From: Mycobacterium sp. DL99 | GTDB taxonomy: Bacteria; Actinomycetota; Actinomycetes; Mycobacteriales; Mycobacteriaceae | Length of the DNA: 64,000 nt | Assembly (NCBI RefSeq): GCF_004762045.1 | Contig: NZ_SJOM01000007.1 | Location: 124,001 to 188,000 of the forward strand | Direction of reading: 5' to 3' | Part shown: positions 1 through 8,296 of the stretch, one piece after another | Numbering within the stretch: the stretch's first letter is position 1 | Layout of the letters: every line of letters starts with the position of its first letter | Position numbers and translations under genes: made by a program | Notes under the pieces: generated by a model | The model's database searches: none | What the model was told of the DNA's origin: nothing | The model's input: only the letters and a program-made list of their open reading frames with translations

Positions 1-432
1 GTCAACGTCAAAGGCGTGTTCCTACTGACCCGCGCTCTCACGCCGCTGCTGAATTCCGCTGCCACCGAAGAGGATCCGGCGCGGGTGATCAACACAGGCA
101 GCATCGACGGCATCGTCGCGCCCGGAAAGGGGCGGGACAACTTCTCCTACAGCGCCAGCAAGGCCGCCGTGCACATGCTGACCCGCCACCTCGCCGGTGA
201 ACTGGCCCCACGCATCCTGGTCAACGCGATTGCGCCGGGCCTGTTCGAATCCCGGATGACCAAGGAGATGCTGCGCGGCGGACCCGAGGCCGTCGGGTCG
301 GCCCTGCCGCTCGGCCGGATCGGGCAACCCGACGACATCGCCGGCATCTCGGTGTTCCTGGCCAGCCGGGCCAGCGCGTACATCACCGGCGCAGTCATCC
401 CGGTCGACGGCGGCGTGAGCACGATCCGATGA
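1..432 (+). CDS. SDR family oxidoreductase, C-terminal part (5' end outside window)
   Basis: The frame is open from base 1, so the N-terminal Rossmann glycine motif lies outside the window. What remains is the C-terminal half of a classical short-chain dehydrogenase: the YSASK catalytic Tyr/Lys motif, an AIAPG segment after the active site, and the usual ending with GAVIPVDGG. The family uses NAD(P)H to interconvert alcohols and ketones; the substrate cannot be read from this part. Its stop codon overlaps the ATG of the acyl-CoA dehydrogenase (ATGA), so the two are probably co-transcribed, which suggests a role in acyl-chain breakdown (inference). Confidence 0.85.
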   Translation, partial: VNVKGVFLLTRALTPLLNSAATEEDPARVINTGSIDGIVAPGKGRDNFSYSASKAAVHMLTRHLAGELAPRILVNAIAPGLFESRMTKEMLRGGPEAVGSALPLGRIGQPDDIAGISVFLASRASAYITGAVIPVDGGVSTIR

Positions 433-2138
433 AGTCGACCATCATGTCGCGGCGCGACCTGGACTTCCTGCTCTACGAGTGGCTGGACGTCGAGAGGCTC
501 ACCACGCTGGACCGATTCACCGAACACTCCCGCGAAACCTTCGACGGCGTGCTGGATCTGTGCGAGCAACTCGCGACCCGCTACTTCGCGCCGCACAACA
601 AGCTCAGCGATGCCAACGAGCCGACGTTTGACGGGCAGACCGTCACGCTGATCCCTGACGTGAAAGAAGCGTGGGACGCCTTCGCGGCGGCCGATCTGCT
701 CGCCATGGGGATGGACGCGGAGATCGGCGGCGCGCAGCTGCCGGCCACGGTGGCGCAGGCCGCATTCGCGTGGATCTCCGCGGCGAACGTGTCGACCTCG
801 GGCTATCTGATGCTGACCATCGCGAACGCCAACCTGCTGGCCCGGTTCGGCTCGGCCGAGCAGATCGAGACGTTCGTCAAACCCATGCTGGCGGGCCGGT
901 TCTCGGGCACCATGGCGTTGTCGGAGACCCAGGCCGGGTCGTCACTGGCCGACATCACCACGCGTGCCGAACCGCAGCCCGACGGCAGCTACCGGCTGTT
1001 CGGTTCGAAGATGTGGATCTCCGGCGCCGAGCATGAGCTCACCGAGAACATCGTCAACCTGGTGCTGGCCAAGATTCCCGGTGGCCCGGCCGGCACGAAG
1101 GGCATCTCGCTGTTCGTCGTGCCGAAGTTCCTGGCCGACGGCACCCGCAACGGCGTGGCCATCTCGGGGCTCAATCACAAGATGGGGCAGCGCGGTATCA
1201 CCAACACCGTGCTCAACTTCGACGGCGCGGTCGGCTACCTCGTCGGCGAGCCGCACCGCGGCATCGTCTACATGTTCCACATGATGAACGAGGCCCGCCT
1301 GGGCGTCGGGATGGGCGCGGTCGCGCTCGGCTACACCGGCTATCTCAAGTCGGTGCAGTACGCGCGCGAGCGCCCGCAGGGCAGGCCGTTGGGTGTCAGG
1401 GACCCCTCGACCCCGCAGGTGCCCATCATCGAGCATGCCGACGTCAAGCGAATGCTGTTGGCGCAGAAGGCCTATGTCGAAGGCGGGCTGGCGCTCGCGC
1501 TGTACTGCGCCAAGCTCGTGGACACCGGTGACACCGCGGTGCTCGACATTCTCACCCCGATCGCCAAGAGCTGGCCCTCGCAGTGGTGTGTGGAGGCCAA
1601 CAGCCTGGCGATCCAGGTGCACGGCGGTTACGGGTACACCCGCGAGTACGACGTCGAGCAGCACTACCGCGACAACCGGCTCAACCCGATCCATGAGGGC
1701 ACCCACGGTATCCAGAGCCTGGACCTGCTGGGCCGCAAGGTGACCCAGAACGGCGGGGCCGGCCTGGCAGCACTGGGGGAGCGGATCGCGGCAACCGTCT
1801 CGCAGGCCACGGGTGTGGCGCCTGAGCTGGCCGCTCAGCTGGACGCGGCCTGGCAGCGGCTGGTCGCGGTCACCGGCGCGATGTTCGCCTCCGGTGACGT
1901 CGAGGCCGCGATGGCCAACAGTGCGGTGTACCTGGAGGCGTTCGGGCACATCGTGGTGGCATGGATCTGGCTGGAGCAGTACCTGGCCGCCGAAGGACGT
2001 ACGGGCGACTTCTATGACGGCAAGCGTCAGGCCGCCCGCTATTTCTTCCGCTACGAATTACCCAGGACCGCCCCGCAATTGGACCTGCTGGCGAGCCTGG
2101 ACCGCACCACACTGGAGATGCGCGACAACTGGTTCTAA
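429..2138 (+). CDS. Acyl-CoA dehydrogenase (FadE family)
   Basis: A 569-residue FAD-dependent acyl-CoA dehydrogenase, predicted to form the alpha,beta double bond of an acyl-CoA in the cytosol. Visible family marks are the LSETQAGSSLADI flavin/substrate segment, MWISGAEHEL, the C-terminal QVHGGYGYTREYDVEQHYRDNR flavin-binding run, and NPIHEGTHGIQ, whose Glu fits the catalytic base position. It is longer than the ~380-residue short-chain enzymes and has a C-terminal extension (about residues 440-569) like the larger FadE proteins. The start overlaps the upstream SDR stop by 4 nt; ATG 444 is an alternative. It converges with adhE1, overlapping by 4 nt. Chain-length preference is not visible. 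Confidence 0.93.
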   Translation: MKSTIMSRRDLDFLLYEWLDVERLTTLDRFTEHSRETFDGVLDLCEQLATRYFAPHNKLSDANEPTFDGQTVTLIPDVKEAWDAFAAADLLAMGMDAEIGGAQLPATVAQAAFAWISAANVSTSGYLMLTIANANLLARFGSAEQIETFVKPMLAGRFSGTMALSETQAGSSLADITTRAEPQPDGSYRLFGSKMWISGAEHELTENIVNLVLAKIPGGPAGTKGISLFVVPKFLADGTRNGVAISGLNHKMGQRGITNTVLNFDGAVGYLVGEPHRGIVYMFHMMNEARLGVGMGAVALGYTGYLKSVQYARERPQGRPLGVRDPSTPQVPIIEHADVKRMLLAQKAYVEGGLALALYCAKLVDTGDTAVLDILTPIAKSWPSQWCVEANSLAIQVHGGYGYTREYDVEQHYRDNRLNPIHEGTHGIQSLDLLGRKVTQNGGAGLAALGERIAATVSQATGVAPELAAQLDAAWQRLVAVTGAMFASGDVEAAMANSAVYLEAFGHIVVAWIWLEQYLAAEGRTGDFYDGKRQAARYFFRYELPRTAPQLDLLASLDRTTLEMRDNWF

Positions 2139-3226
2139 CCGAACTCGATGATCTGGCGCACGGCCCGCCCCTCGGCCAGCTCGTCCATGCCGGTGTTGAT
2201 CTGATCGAGGGTGATGGTCGAGGACACCAGCTGCTCGACGGGCAGCCGCCCGGCCCGCCAGAGTTCGACGAACCGGGGGATGTCGCGGGCCGGTACCGCC
2301 GAGCCCAGGTAGCTCCCGATCAGTGACCGGCCCTCGGCCACGAAGCCCAACGGCGACAACGAGATTCGGGCGTCCGGACGGGGCAGGCCGACGGTGATGG
2401 TGCGCCCGCCCGGCCCGGTGAGCGCGATCGACGTTTCCAACGCGGCGGGGTGGCCCGCGGCTTCGATCACGACGTCGGCCTTGAGGTCGGCGGCCTGCTC
2501 GGGGGTGTAGGTCTCGTGCACACCGAGTTCACGGGCTCGGGCCAGCTTGTCGGGCAGCTGGTCCACACCGATGACACGGACGTCGTCGTGCGCGAGCGCG
2601 GTCAGGGCCGCGGCCATGCCGACGCCGCCCAGGCCGACCACTGCCACGGTCTGGCCGGGCCGCGGCGTGCCCACGTTGAGCACCGCGCCACCGCCGGTGA
2701 GTACCGCACAGCCCAGTAGCGACGCGACCGTGGCGGGGACATCACCCGGAACGGGCACCACCGAGCGACGGTCGACGACGGCGTAGGTGGCGAATCCGGA
2801 CACCCCGAGGTGATGGAACACGGGTTGGCCGTCGCGGGTCAGCCGGATGTCGCCGTTCATCAACGTGCCCGCGCCGTTGGCGGCCGATCCGGGGCCGCAC
2901 GGTGTCAGGCCGTCGGTGGCACACGCCGGGCACTCGCCGCAGCGCGGCAGGAACGTCATCACCACCCGTTGTCCCACCGGCAGATCGGTGTCACCCGCTT
3001 CCACGATTCCGGCAGCCTCATGCCCCAACAGCATCGGGACCGGGCGTACCCGATTGCCGTCGACGACAGACAGATCGGAGTGGCACAGCCCCGCGGCCTC
3101 GATGCGCACCAGCAGCTCGCCGGGGCCCGGTTCGGCGAGCTCAAGGTCGCTCACCCGGATCGGTCGGGACTCGGCGTACGGGCGGGAGAGGCCGATGTGC
3201 TCGAGGACGGCTCCGCGGATCTTCAT
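2135..3226 (-). CDS. adhE1: Zinc-type alcohol dehydrogenase, AdhE1-like
   Basis: A 363-residue medium-chain Zn alcohol dehydrogenase. CHSD and GHEAAGIVEAG supply catalytic-zinc ligands, CGECPACATDGLTPC is the four-cysteine structural zinc loop, and GLGGVGMAAA is the NAD(P) Rossmann glycine motif. ATG 3226 is preferred; GTG 3232 adds two residues. It is divergent from the thioesterase-like gene 36 bp away and lies two genes before the SRPBCC gene, which is the order Rv0162c (adhE1)-Rv0163-Rv0164 upstream of mce1 in M. tuberculosis. The symbol rests on that synteny. The physiological alcohol is unknown. Confidence 0.85.
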   Translation of the reverse strand: MKIRGAVLEHIGLSRPYAESRPIRVSDLELAEPGPGELLVRIEAAGLCHSDLSVVDGNRVRPVPMLLGHEAAGIVEAGDTDLPVGQRVVMTFLPRCGECPACATDGLTPCGPGSAANGAGTLMNGDIRLTRDGQPVFHHLGVSGFATYAVVDRRSVVPVPGDVPATVASLLGCAVLTGGGAVLNVGTPRPGQTVAVVGLGGVGMAAALTALAHDDVRVIGVDQLPDKLARARELGVHETYTPEQAADLKADVVIEAAGHPAALETSIALTGPGGRTITVGLPRPDARISLSPLGFVAEGRSLIGSYLGSAVPARDIPRFVELWRAGRLPVEQLVSSTITLDQINTGMDELAEGRAVRQIIEFG

Positions 3227-3262
3227 ACGCACCAGCCTGTCACCTGCTGTCAGACTTCAGCC

Positions 3263-3727
3263 ATGACCGACGTTGCCGACCTGACCCGCGAGGATTTTCC
3301 GCTGCACTGGCCGGTGCTGACCCGATGGACCGACAACGACATGTTCGGCCACCTCAACAACGCGGTGTATTACGAACTGTTCGACACGGCGATCAACGGC
3401 TGGATCAACACCAACTGCGACATCGATCCGGTCACCGCGCCCTGGCTCGGTGTGGTCGCCGAGTCCGGGTGCCGCTACTTCGCGGAGTTGAAATTCCCCG
3501 ACCCGTTGGTGGTCGGCCTGGCGGTGGCCCGGTTGGGTAACAGCAGCGTCACCTACCGGCTCGGATTGTTCGAGCCGGACGGGCCGGTGGCGGCGGTCGG
3601 CCACTGGGTGCATGTCTACGTGGACCGGACCACGCGCCGCCCCGTACCGATTCCCGACGTGATCCGCGATCTGCTGCAGTCGATATCATCGCCGGATGCC
3701 ACTCGTGAGCAAGACCGTCGAGGTTGA
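3263..3727 (+). CDS. Thioesterase (4HBT/hotdog) family protein, Rv0163-like
   Basis: A 154-residue protein with a single hotdog thioesterase domain. The motif WTDNDMFGHLNNAVYYELFDT carries the Asp and the GHLNN signature of 4-hydroxybenzoyl-CoA thioesterase-like enzymes, and a VGHWVHVYVD strand closes the fold. Such enzymes hydrolyse acyl-CoA thioesters to free acid and CoA. ATG 3263 is the first start compatible with the domain; the frame runs open upstream only as antisense of adhE1. Its 3' end overlaps the SRPBCC gene by 32 bp, so the two are translationally linked. Neighbours match Rv0163 of M. tuberculosis. Confidence 0.85.
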   Translation: MTDVADLTREDFPLHWPVLTRWTDNDMFGHLNNAVYYELFDTAINGWINTNCDIDPVTAPWLGVVAESGCRYFAELKFPDPLVVGLAVARLGNSSVTYRLGLFEPDGPVAAVGHWVHVYVDRTTRRPVPIPDVIRDLLQSISSPDATREQDRRG

Positions 3728-4136
3728 TGCCCCTGCCGACAAGATCATGGCGATCGTCGGTGATTTCGAGGCCTATCCGCAGTGGAACCCCGAGATCAAG
3801 GGTTGCTGGATCCTGGCCCGCTACGACGATGGCCGGCCCAGCCAGCTGCGTATGGACGTCGAGATCCAGGGTCAATCCGGCACCTTCATCAACGCGGTCT
3901 ACTACCCCGCCGAGAACCAGATCTACACCGTGCTGCAGCAGGGCGACCACTTCACCAAGCAGGAGCAGAGGTTCTCGGTCGTGCCCCTCGGGCCGGACAG
4001 CACGCTGCTCCAGGTTGACCTCGAGGTCGAGGTCAAGCTGCCGATCCCGGCCATGATGGTCAAGAAGCTCATCGGCGACACCCTGGACCACCTGGCCAAC
4101 GCCCTCGTCACCAGGGTGCAGCAGCTGTCCGCTTAG
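3696..4136 (+). CDS. SRPBCC (START/cyclase-like) family protein, Rv0164/TB18.5-like
   Basis: A 146-residue SRPBCC-fold protein. The N-terminal strand VSKTVEVDAPADKIMAIVGDFEAYPQWNPEIKG is typical of polyketide cyclase/coenzyme Q-binding START-like domains, and the C-terminal amphipathic helix (about residues 120-146) would close the hydrophobic cavity. No enzymatic residues are recognisable, so lipid or ligand binding is more likely than catalysis. It starts inside the preceding thioesterase gene and its last 29 bp overlap the convergent winged-helix gene. By position it is the ortholog of Rv0164 (TB18.5), conserved just upstream of mce1. Confidence 0.82.
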   Translation: MPLVSKTVEVDAPADKIMAIVGDFEAYPQWNPEIKGCWILARYDDGRPSQLRMDVEIQGQSGTFINAVYYPAENQIYTVLQQGDHFTKQEQRFSVVPLGPDSTLLQVDLEVEVKLPIPAMMVKKLIGDTLDHLANALVTRVQQLSA

Positions 4137-4434
4137 CCGCGCGGTCGGCCGCTGCCGCGCGCAGCGCCAGTACGCGATTGCGGATGCGGTATTCGGTAGC
4201 CCGTGGCATCTCGGCTGGGCGATATCGGCCGTGCCTGATCCGATAGACCCGGCCGTGGCGCATCTCCCAGCGCAGGGCATCGGAGATTGCCTTCGACGCG
4301 CGTCCCGAGGTCGTGAATCCCTGATCCTCGAGCGCGTCGACCAGATCGGCTACCGACTGTGTGCCGCGCTGCAGCAGCTGCATGGTCAGTACGTAGCGGA
4401 GGTTGGTGCCCCGCAGCAGGAGTTTGTCCGTCAT
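4108..4434 (-). CDS. Small winged-helix-like DNA-binding protein (hypothetical)
   Basis: A 108-residue basic protein starting MTDKLLLRGTNLRY. The middle (about residues 10-75: LTMQLLQRGTQSVADLVDAL, GRASKAISDALRWEMRHGRVYRIRHGRYR) reads as helix-turn-helix plus a wing of the kind seen in small winged-helix repressors, with a basic Ala/Arg-rich tail. ATG 4434 is chosen because the longer frame adds a poor, proline-rich leader that lies in repeats. The gene sits between the SRPBCC gene and mce1R, where M. tuberculosis has none, so it is accessory. The repeat-rich spacer in front of it may contain its operators (inference). No close named homolog is recognised. Confidence 0.6.
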   Translation of the reverse strand: MTDKLLLRGTNLRYVLTMQLLQRGTQSVADLVDALEDQGFTTSGRASKAISDALRWEMRHGRVYRIRHGRYRPAEMPRATEYRIRNRVLALRAAAADRAAKRTAAAPW

Positions 4435-4844
4435 GGAGTCACGGTGCCAAGGGGGTCTGACAGTCACACCAGTCACAGATTTCGGAGGGGCATCCGATGT
4501 GCCCGGCTGCTCGCGACAATCCAGCGACAATCGCCACGTGGGCACCATGGGTCACGCCGAACCCATTGTCGCTGGGGGTTTCTGTCTAACCGGCACCGCT
4601 GGCCCCGTCAGCCTCACCCGCCCCGTGCCCGGCTATTAGCGACTCTGTCGCTGGCAGGTGGGCAGCTCGAAATCTGTTACCAGCGAGGCTGGTGCGCCCT
4701 GGAGTGACGTGAGTATTGATCGCACCTGTGAACAACGGTGCCGACGATGCTCATGAGGCGATTGTCGCTGGATTGTCGCTCGTAGCCGGGCAGGTCGAAC
4801 ATCGTTTTCCCGCGCCGACGCGCCGACGTCCTAGCGCTCGGGCG
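4435..4844. repeat. Gene-free spacer with repeated (T)TGTCGCTGG motifs and a 23-bp inverted repeat
   Basis: This 410-bp spacer between the winged-helix gene and mce1R holds no convincing gene. A perfect 23-nt inverted repeat lies at 4513-4535 and 4757-4779; each arm contains two copies of the GCGACAAT/ATTGTCGC word. Further copies of the core are TTGTCGCTGG at 4566-4575 and TGTCGCTGG at 4646-4654, the latter part of a local dyad, AGCGAC-TCT-GTCGCT (4638-4652). The clustered, mixed-orientation copies look like multiple protein-binding sites, or a folded relic of an inserted palindromic element. Function is not known. Confidence 0.6.
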
Positions 4845-5588
4845 TCAGTCCCACATCCCGATATCGTTCAGCCGCGCGATGAGCCGTTGAGCGGCGTCGG
4901 TGAACTGGTTTGCGTTGAGCTCCACCGCGGCCGTCGTATCCCGCCGGCGCAGCGCGTCGATCAGCAGCCGGTGGTTCTCCACGGCCTCGGTGCCCCACTT
5001 CGGGTCGGTCGAATAGATGAGGGCAGGCAGGTACCGCGCGACGTGCAGCAGGAACCAGGCCAGCTTGATCCGGCCGCTGGCGTGGTTGAACGCCCGGTGG
5101 AAGGCGAACTCGGCGGACGAGATCGCGACGGGATCGTGAGCTTCGACCGCGGTCGCGAGTTGGGCGTTGAGCTGTTCCAGCTCATCGATCTGGGCCGCGG
5201 TGATGCGGGTCGTGGCGGTGGCGGCGAGCTCCCGCGCGATGGTGGCCTGCAGCCAGAAGATGTCTTCGACGTCGGCGCGGGTCAGGGGCACCACGACGTG
5301 GCCGCGGTTGGGCTCCAACTGCACCATGCCCTCGCCGCGCAGCGTGCGCAGCGCCTCGCGTACCGGGGTGATGCTCACCCCGAGTGCCGCGGCGGTTTCG
5401 TCGAGCCGGATGAATGTCCCGGGCCGCAGCACACCGGTCATGATCTCGGCCCGCAGTTGGGCGGCAACCTCGTCGGAAAGTTGCTCGCGCCGTCCCCCGC
5501 GACGACGTTGCACGGCCGCTCTGGCAGGTGCGTTCACGCGAATCCGGTCGCCTTTCTGGTGGGCTTGTCGCCGAGGCGCCGAGGCCAT
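4845..5588 (-). CDS. mce1R: GntR/FadR-family repressor Mce1R
   Basis: A 247-residue FadR-type (FCD) GntR regulator. The N-terminal winged helix (about residues 25-90) contains ALGVSITPVREALRTLRGEGMV, the standard GntR recognition segment. The C-terminal all-helical FCD ligand domain follows, with EFAFHRAFNHASG and ENHRLLIDALRRRD as likely metal/effector residues. ATG 5588 is listed; GTG 5537 (starting VNAPARAAVQ) is possible and would drop 17 residues. The gene is divergent from fadD5, exactly as Rv0165c/mce1R faces Rv0166 in M. tuberculosis, where it represses the mce1 operon. An effector of fatty acyl type is expected for FadR relatives but is not shown here. Confidence 0.9.
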   Translation of the reverse strand: MASAPRRQAHQKGDRIRVNAPARAAVQRRRGGRREQLSDEVAAQLRAEIMTGVLRPGTFIRLDETAAALGVSITPVREALRTLRGEGMVQLEPNRGHVVVPLTRADVEDIFWLQATIARELAATATTRITAAQIDELEQLNAQLATAVEAHDPVAISSAEFAFHRAFNHASGRIKLAWFLLHVARYLPALIYSTDPKWGTEAVENHRLLIDALRRRDTTAAVELNANQFTDAAQRLIARLNDIGMWD

Positions 5589-5611
5589 AGTGTGACCGGG
5601 GCAACCCCATG

Positions 5612-5621
5612 TTTGATCAAA
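5612..5621. promoter_or_regulatory. Palindrome TTTGATCAAA in the mce1R-fadD5 divergent promoter
   Basis: A perfect 10-bp palindrome lies in the 75-bp spacer between the divergent mce1R and fadD5 starts, in an unusually AT-rich patch that continues with ATATAAAATT. FadR-type GntR proteins bind short palindromes between themselves and their target genes, so this is the best candidate Mce1R operator. The assignment is by position and symmetry only. Confidence 0.5.
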
Positions 5622-5663
5622 TATAAAATTCGTGCAACTCGATACCGATGGAGTACAGATCCG

Positions 5664-7253
5664 TTGACTGCCGAGCCGTTCCCCACTGAGCAGCCATACC
5701 TGGCCCGTCGTCAGAACTGGGCCAATCAACTGACCCGGCATGCCCTGATGCGGCCCGACAAGACCGCCCTGCGGTTTCTGGGGCACACCACCACGTGGCG
5801 GGAGCTCGACCACCGGGTGACCAGGCTGGCCGGCGCCCTGAGCCGGCGAGGGGTCGGCTTCGGCGACCGGGTGCTGATCCTGATGCTGAACCGGCCCGAG
5901 TTCATCGAGGCGATGCTGGCGGCCAACAAGCTCGGCGCCATCGCGGTGCCGGTGAACTTCCGGATGACCCCACCCGAGGTGGCCTTCCTGGTCAGCGACT
6001 GCGAGGCCCGCGTTATCGTTACCGAGCCCGTGCTCGCCGGGGTCGCCACGGCGGTACGCGATCTCGATGCCACGTTGTCGACGGTCATCGTGGCCGACGC
6101 GCCTACCGAGGATGCCGTCCTCGGCTATGAGGACCTGATCGCCGAAGACGGTGACCCCGCGCAACCGGTTGACATCCCCAGCGATGCCCCCGCGCTGATC
6201 ATGTACACCTCGGGAACCACCGGCCGGCCCAAGGGCGCGGTGCTGACCCACGCCAACCTCGTCGGGCAGGGCATGACCAACCTGTTCACCACGGGCGTCG
6301 ACATCAACAATGACGTCGGTTTCATCGGCGTCCCGCTGTTCCACATCGCCGGGGTCGCCGGAAACGTGAACACGGGTCTGACACTCGGCCTGCCCACAGT
6401 GATCTATCCGCTCGGCGCGTTCGACCCGGGTGCGTTGCTCGACGTGCTGGCGGCCGAGAAGGTCACCGCGATCTTCCTGGTACCCGCACAGTGGCAGGCG
6501 GTGTGCGCCGAGCAGAAAGCGAATCCGCGCGATCTTTACCTGCGAGCCCTGTCATGGGGTGCGGCGCCGGCTTCGGATACCTTGCTCCGGGCAATGGCCG
6601 AGACTTTCCCGGGTAGCCAGATCCTCGCCGCATTCGGTCAGACGGAGATGTCTCCGGTCACCTGCATGTTGTTGGCGGACGATGCAATTCGCAAGCTCGG
6701 TTCGGTCGGTCAGGTGATCCCCACCGTCTCCGCCCGCATCGTGGACGAGAACTTGAATGACGTCCCGGTCGGAGAGGTCGGCGAGATCGTCTACCGCGCC
6801 CCAACTTTGATGGCGGGCTACTGGAACAACCCCAGAGCCACCGCCGAGGCGTTCGCCGGCGGCTGGTTCCACTCCGGTGATCTCGTTCGTCAGGACGAGG
6901 AGGGCTACATCTGGGTTGTCGACCGCAAGAAGGACATGATCATCTCCGGCGGCGAGAACATCTACTGCGCCGAGGTGGAGAACGTCCTCGCCGGGCACCC
7001 CGCCATCACCGAGGTCGCGGTGATCGGCCGCCATGACGAGAAATGGGGCGAGGTTCCGGTTGCCGTGGTCGCCCTTACCCGCGGCGACGAACTGAATCTC
7101 GGGGATCTCGACGGCTTCCTCACCGATCGCCTGGCGCGCTACAAGCACCCGAAGGCGCTCGAAATCGTCGATGCCCTGCCCCGCAACCCCTCGGGCAAGG
7201 TGCTCAAGACCGAGCTTCGGGAACGGTTCGGCTCTCCTATCAACGCCCAGTAG
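5664..7253 (+). CDS. fadD5: Fatty-acid-CoA ligase FadD5
   Basis: A 529-residue ANL-superfamily acyl-CoA synthetase that would activate fatty acids through acyl-AMP to acyl-CoA. The P-loop-like MYTSGTTGRPKGAVLTH, the AFGQTEMSP adenine motif, GWFHSGD, and the hinge/C-terminal RKKDMIISGGENIY and PRNPSGKVLK (catalytic Lys) are all intact. TTG 5664 is chosen: GGAG lies about 10 nt upstream, and the resulting LTAEPF... start matches the remembered M. tuberculosis FadD5 N-terminus. The open frame upstream is only antisense of mce1R. It is the first gene of the mce1 cluster, followed after 241 bp by yrbE1A, so it probably activates Mce1-imported fatty acids (inference). Confidence 0.94.
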   Translation: MTAEPFPTEQPYLARRQNWANQLTRHALMRPDKTALRFLGHTTTWRELDHRVTRLAGALSRRGVGFGDRVLILMLNRPEFIEAMLAANKLGAIAVPVNFRMTPPEVAFLVSDCEARVIVTEPVLAGVATAVRDLDATLSTVIVADAPTEDAVLGYEDLIAEDGDPAQPVDIPSDAPALIMYTSGTTGRPKGAVLTHANLVGQGMTNLFTTGVDINNDVGFIGVPLFHIAGVAGNVNTGLTLGLPTVIYPLGAFDPGALLDVLAAEKVTAIFLVPAQWQAVCAEQKANPRDLYLRALSWGAAPASDTLLRAMAETFPGSQILAAFGQTEMSPVTCMLLADDAIRKLGSVGQVIPTVSARIVDENLNDVPVGEVGEIVYRAPTLMAGYWNNPRATAEAFAGGWFHSGDLVRQDEEGYIWVVDRKKDMIISGGENIYCAEVENVLAGHPAITEVAVIGRHDEKWGEVPVAVVALTRGDELNLGDLDGFLTDRLARYKHPKALEIVDALPRNPSGKVLKTELRERFGSPINAQ

Positions 7254-7494
7254 GGTTGACGTTTGCGAAAGTAACTCAGCGTCAACGGTTTCTGCAGGTC
7301 GCACCGAAAGTTTGCTGTCCCTGCACGCCCTTGCTAACGGTTGATGACACAATCCACCCGATGCAGTGCACGGCCCGGTTTTTATCGGGTACAGTCCGGT
7401 GGTCTCAATTACTACTCGCGAGTAGGGAGAGACGGATCACACAAGCTGACAGGCGACGAGGAGGGGGCGTGCGACACGTCCAGGGGGCGCAACG
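7254..7494 (+). promoter_or_regulatory. Intergenic promoter region of yrbE1A with 14-bp palindrome
   Basis: This 241-bp spacer splits fadD5 from yrbE1A. A TACAGT hexamer at 7390-7395, preceded by GG in extended -10 fashion, is a candidate promoter. About 17 nt downstream is the perfect palindrome CTACTCGCGAGTAG (7412-7425), well placed to block transcription if bound by a repressor. A weak 7-bp inverted repeat (GTTGACG 7255-7261 / CGTCAAC 7280-7286) directly follows the fadD5 stop. An AGGGGG ribosome-binding site precedes GTG 7495. A separate promoter in this interval has been described for M. tuberculosis mce1, as I recall. Confidence 0.5.
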
Positions 7495-8295
7495 GTGACG
7501 GCGCCCGCCGACGGGCTCGTCGGCTACGTACGTGGTCAACTGGAGAAGCCGCTGGCTATGGTCGGTGGCTTCTTCAAGATGACTGTGCTCACTGGAAAGG
7601 CCTTTCTCACACGGCCTTTCCAGTGGAAAGAGTTCGTGTTGCAGAGCTGGTTCCTGATCCGGGTGGCATTCCTGCCTACGCTCGCGGTCTCGATCCCACT
7701 GACCGTGCTCATCATCTTCACGCTCAACATCCTGTTGGCGGAGTTCGGTGCCGCCGATGTGTCGGGCGCGGGCGCAGCCCTCGGCGCGGTCACGCAGCTC
7801 GGTCCTCTGGTCACGGTGCTCGTGGTGGCCGGCGCCGGGTCGACGGCGATTTGCGCGGACCTGGGTGCCCGCACCGTGCGTGAGGAGATCGACGCGCTCG
7901 AGGTGCTGGGTATCGACCCGATCGAACGCCTGGTCGTTCCCCGCGTGGTCGCCTCCACCTTTGTGGCCTTCATGCTCAACGGCGCGGTGATCACCATCGG
8001 TCTGGTTGGCGGCTTCTTCTTCGGCGTCTATGTCCAGAACGTCTCCGCCGGTGCCTACGTGTCCACGCTGACCCTGCTGACCGGATTCCCCGAGGTGATG
8101 ATCTCGGTCATCAAGGCCACGTTGTTCGGTCTGATCGCCGGACTCGTCGGCTGCTACCGCGGCCTGACGGTGGCCGGTGGCTCCAAGGGCGTCGGCACCG
8201 CGGTGAACGAGACCCTGGTGTTGTGCGTGGTGGCATTGTTCGCAGTCAACGTCGTGCTCACCACCATCGGTGTGCGGTTCGGAACAGGGCATTGA
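7495..8295 (+). CDS. yrbE1A: MlaE-family ABC permease YrbE1A
   Basis: A 266-residue inner-membrane permease of the MlaE/YrbE family, one of the two permease subunits of the Mce1 lipid importer. It has about five to six hydrophobic segments and the family's cytoplasmic coupling helix, REEIDALEVLGIDPIERLVVPR (about residues 126-147), which contacts the MceG ATPase encoded elsewhere. GTG 7495 follows an AGGGGG ribosome-binding site by 6 nt. It ends 1 nt before yrbE1B, and length and sequence match M. tuberculosis YrbE1A (about 265 aa) closely. Confidence 0.96.
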   Translation: MTAPADGLVGYVRGQLEKPLAMVGGFFKMTVLTGKAFLTRPFQWKEFVLQSWFLIRVAFLPTLAVSIPLTVLIIFTLNILLAEFGAADVSGAGAALGAVTQLGPLVTVLVVAGAGSTAICADLGARTVREEIDALEVLGIDPIERLVVPRVVASTFVAFMLNGAVITIGLVGGFFFGVYVQNVSAGAYVSTLTLLTGFPEVMISVIKATLFGLIAGLVGCYRGLTVAGGSKGVGTAVNETLVLCVVALFAVNVVLTTIGVRFGTGH

Positions 8296-8296
8296 C

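Noticed and set aside
4716..5663. Long N-terminal extension of the fadD5 frame
   Set aside because: It is antisense to mce1R, has shadow-like composition, and the FadD5 homology begins just after TTG 5664.
5589..6344. Long upstream extension of the mce1R frame
   Set aside because: It lies antisense to fadD5; GntR homology begins only near residue 20 of the version starting at 5588.
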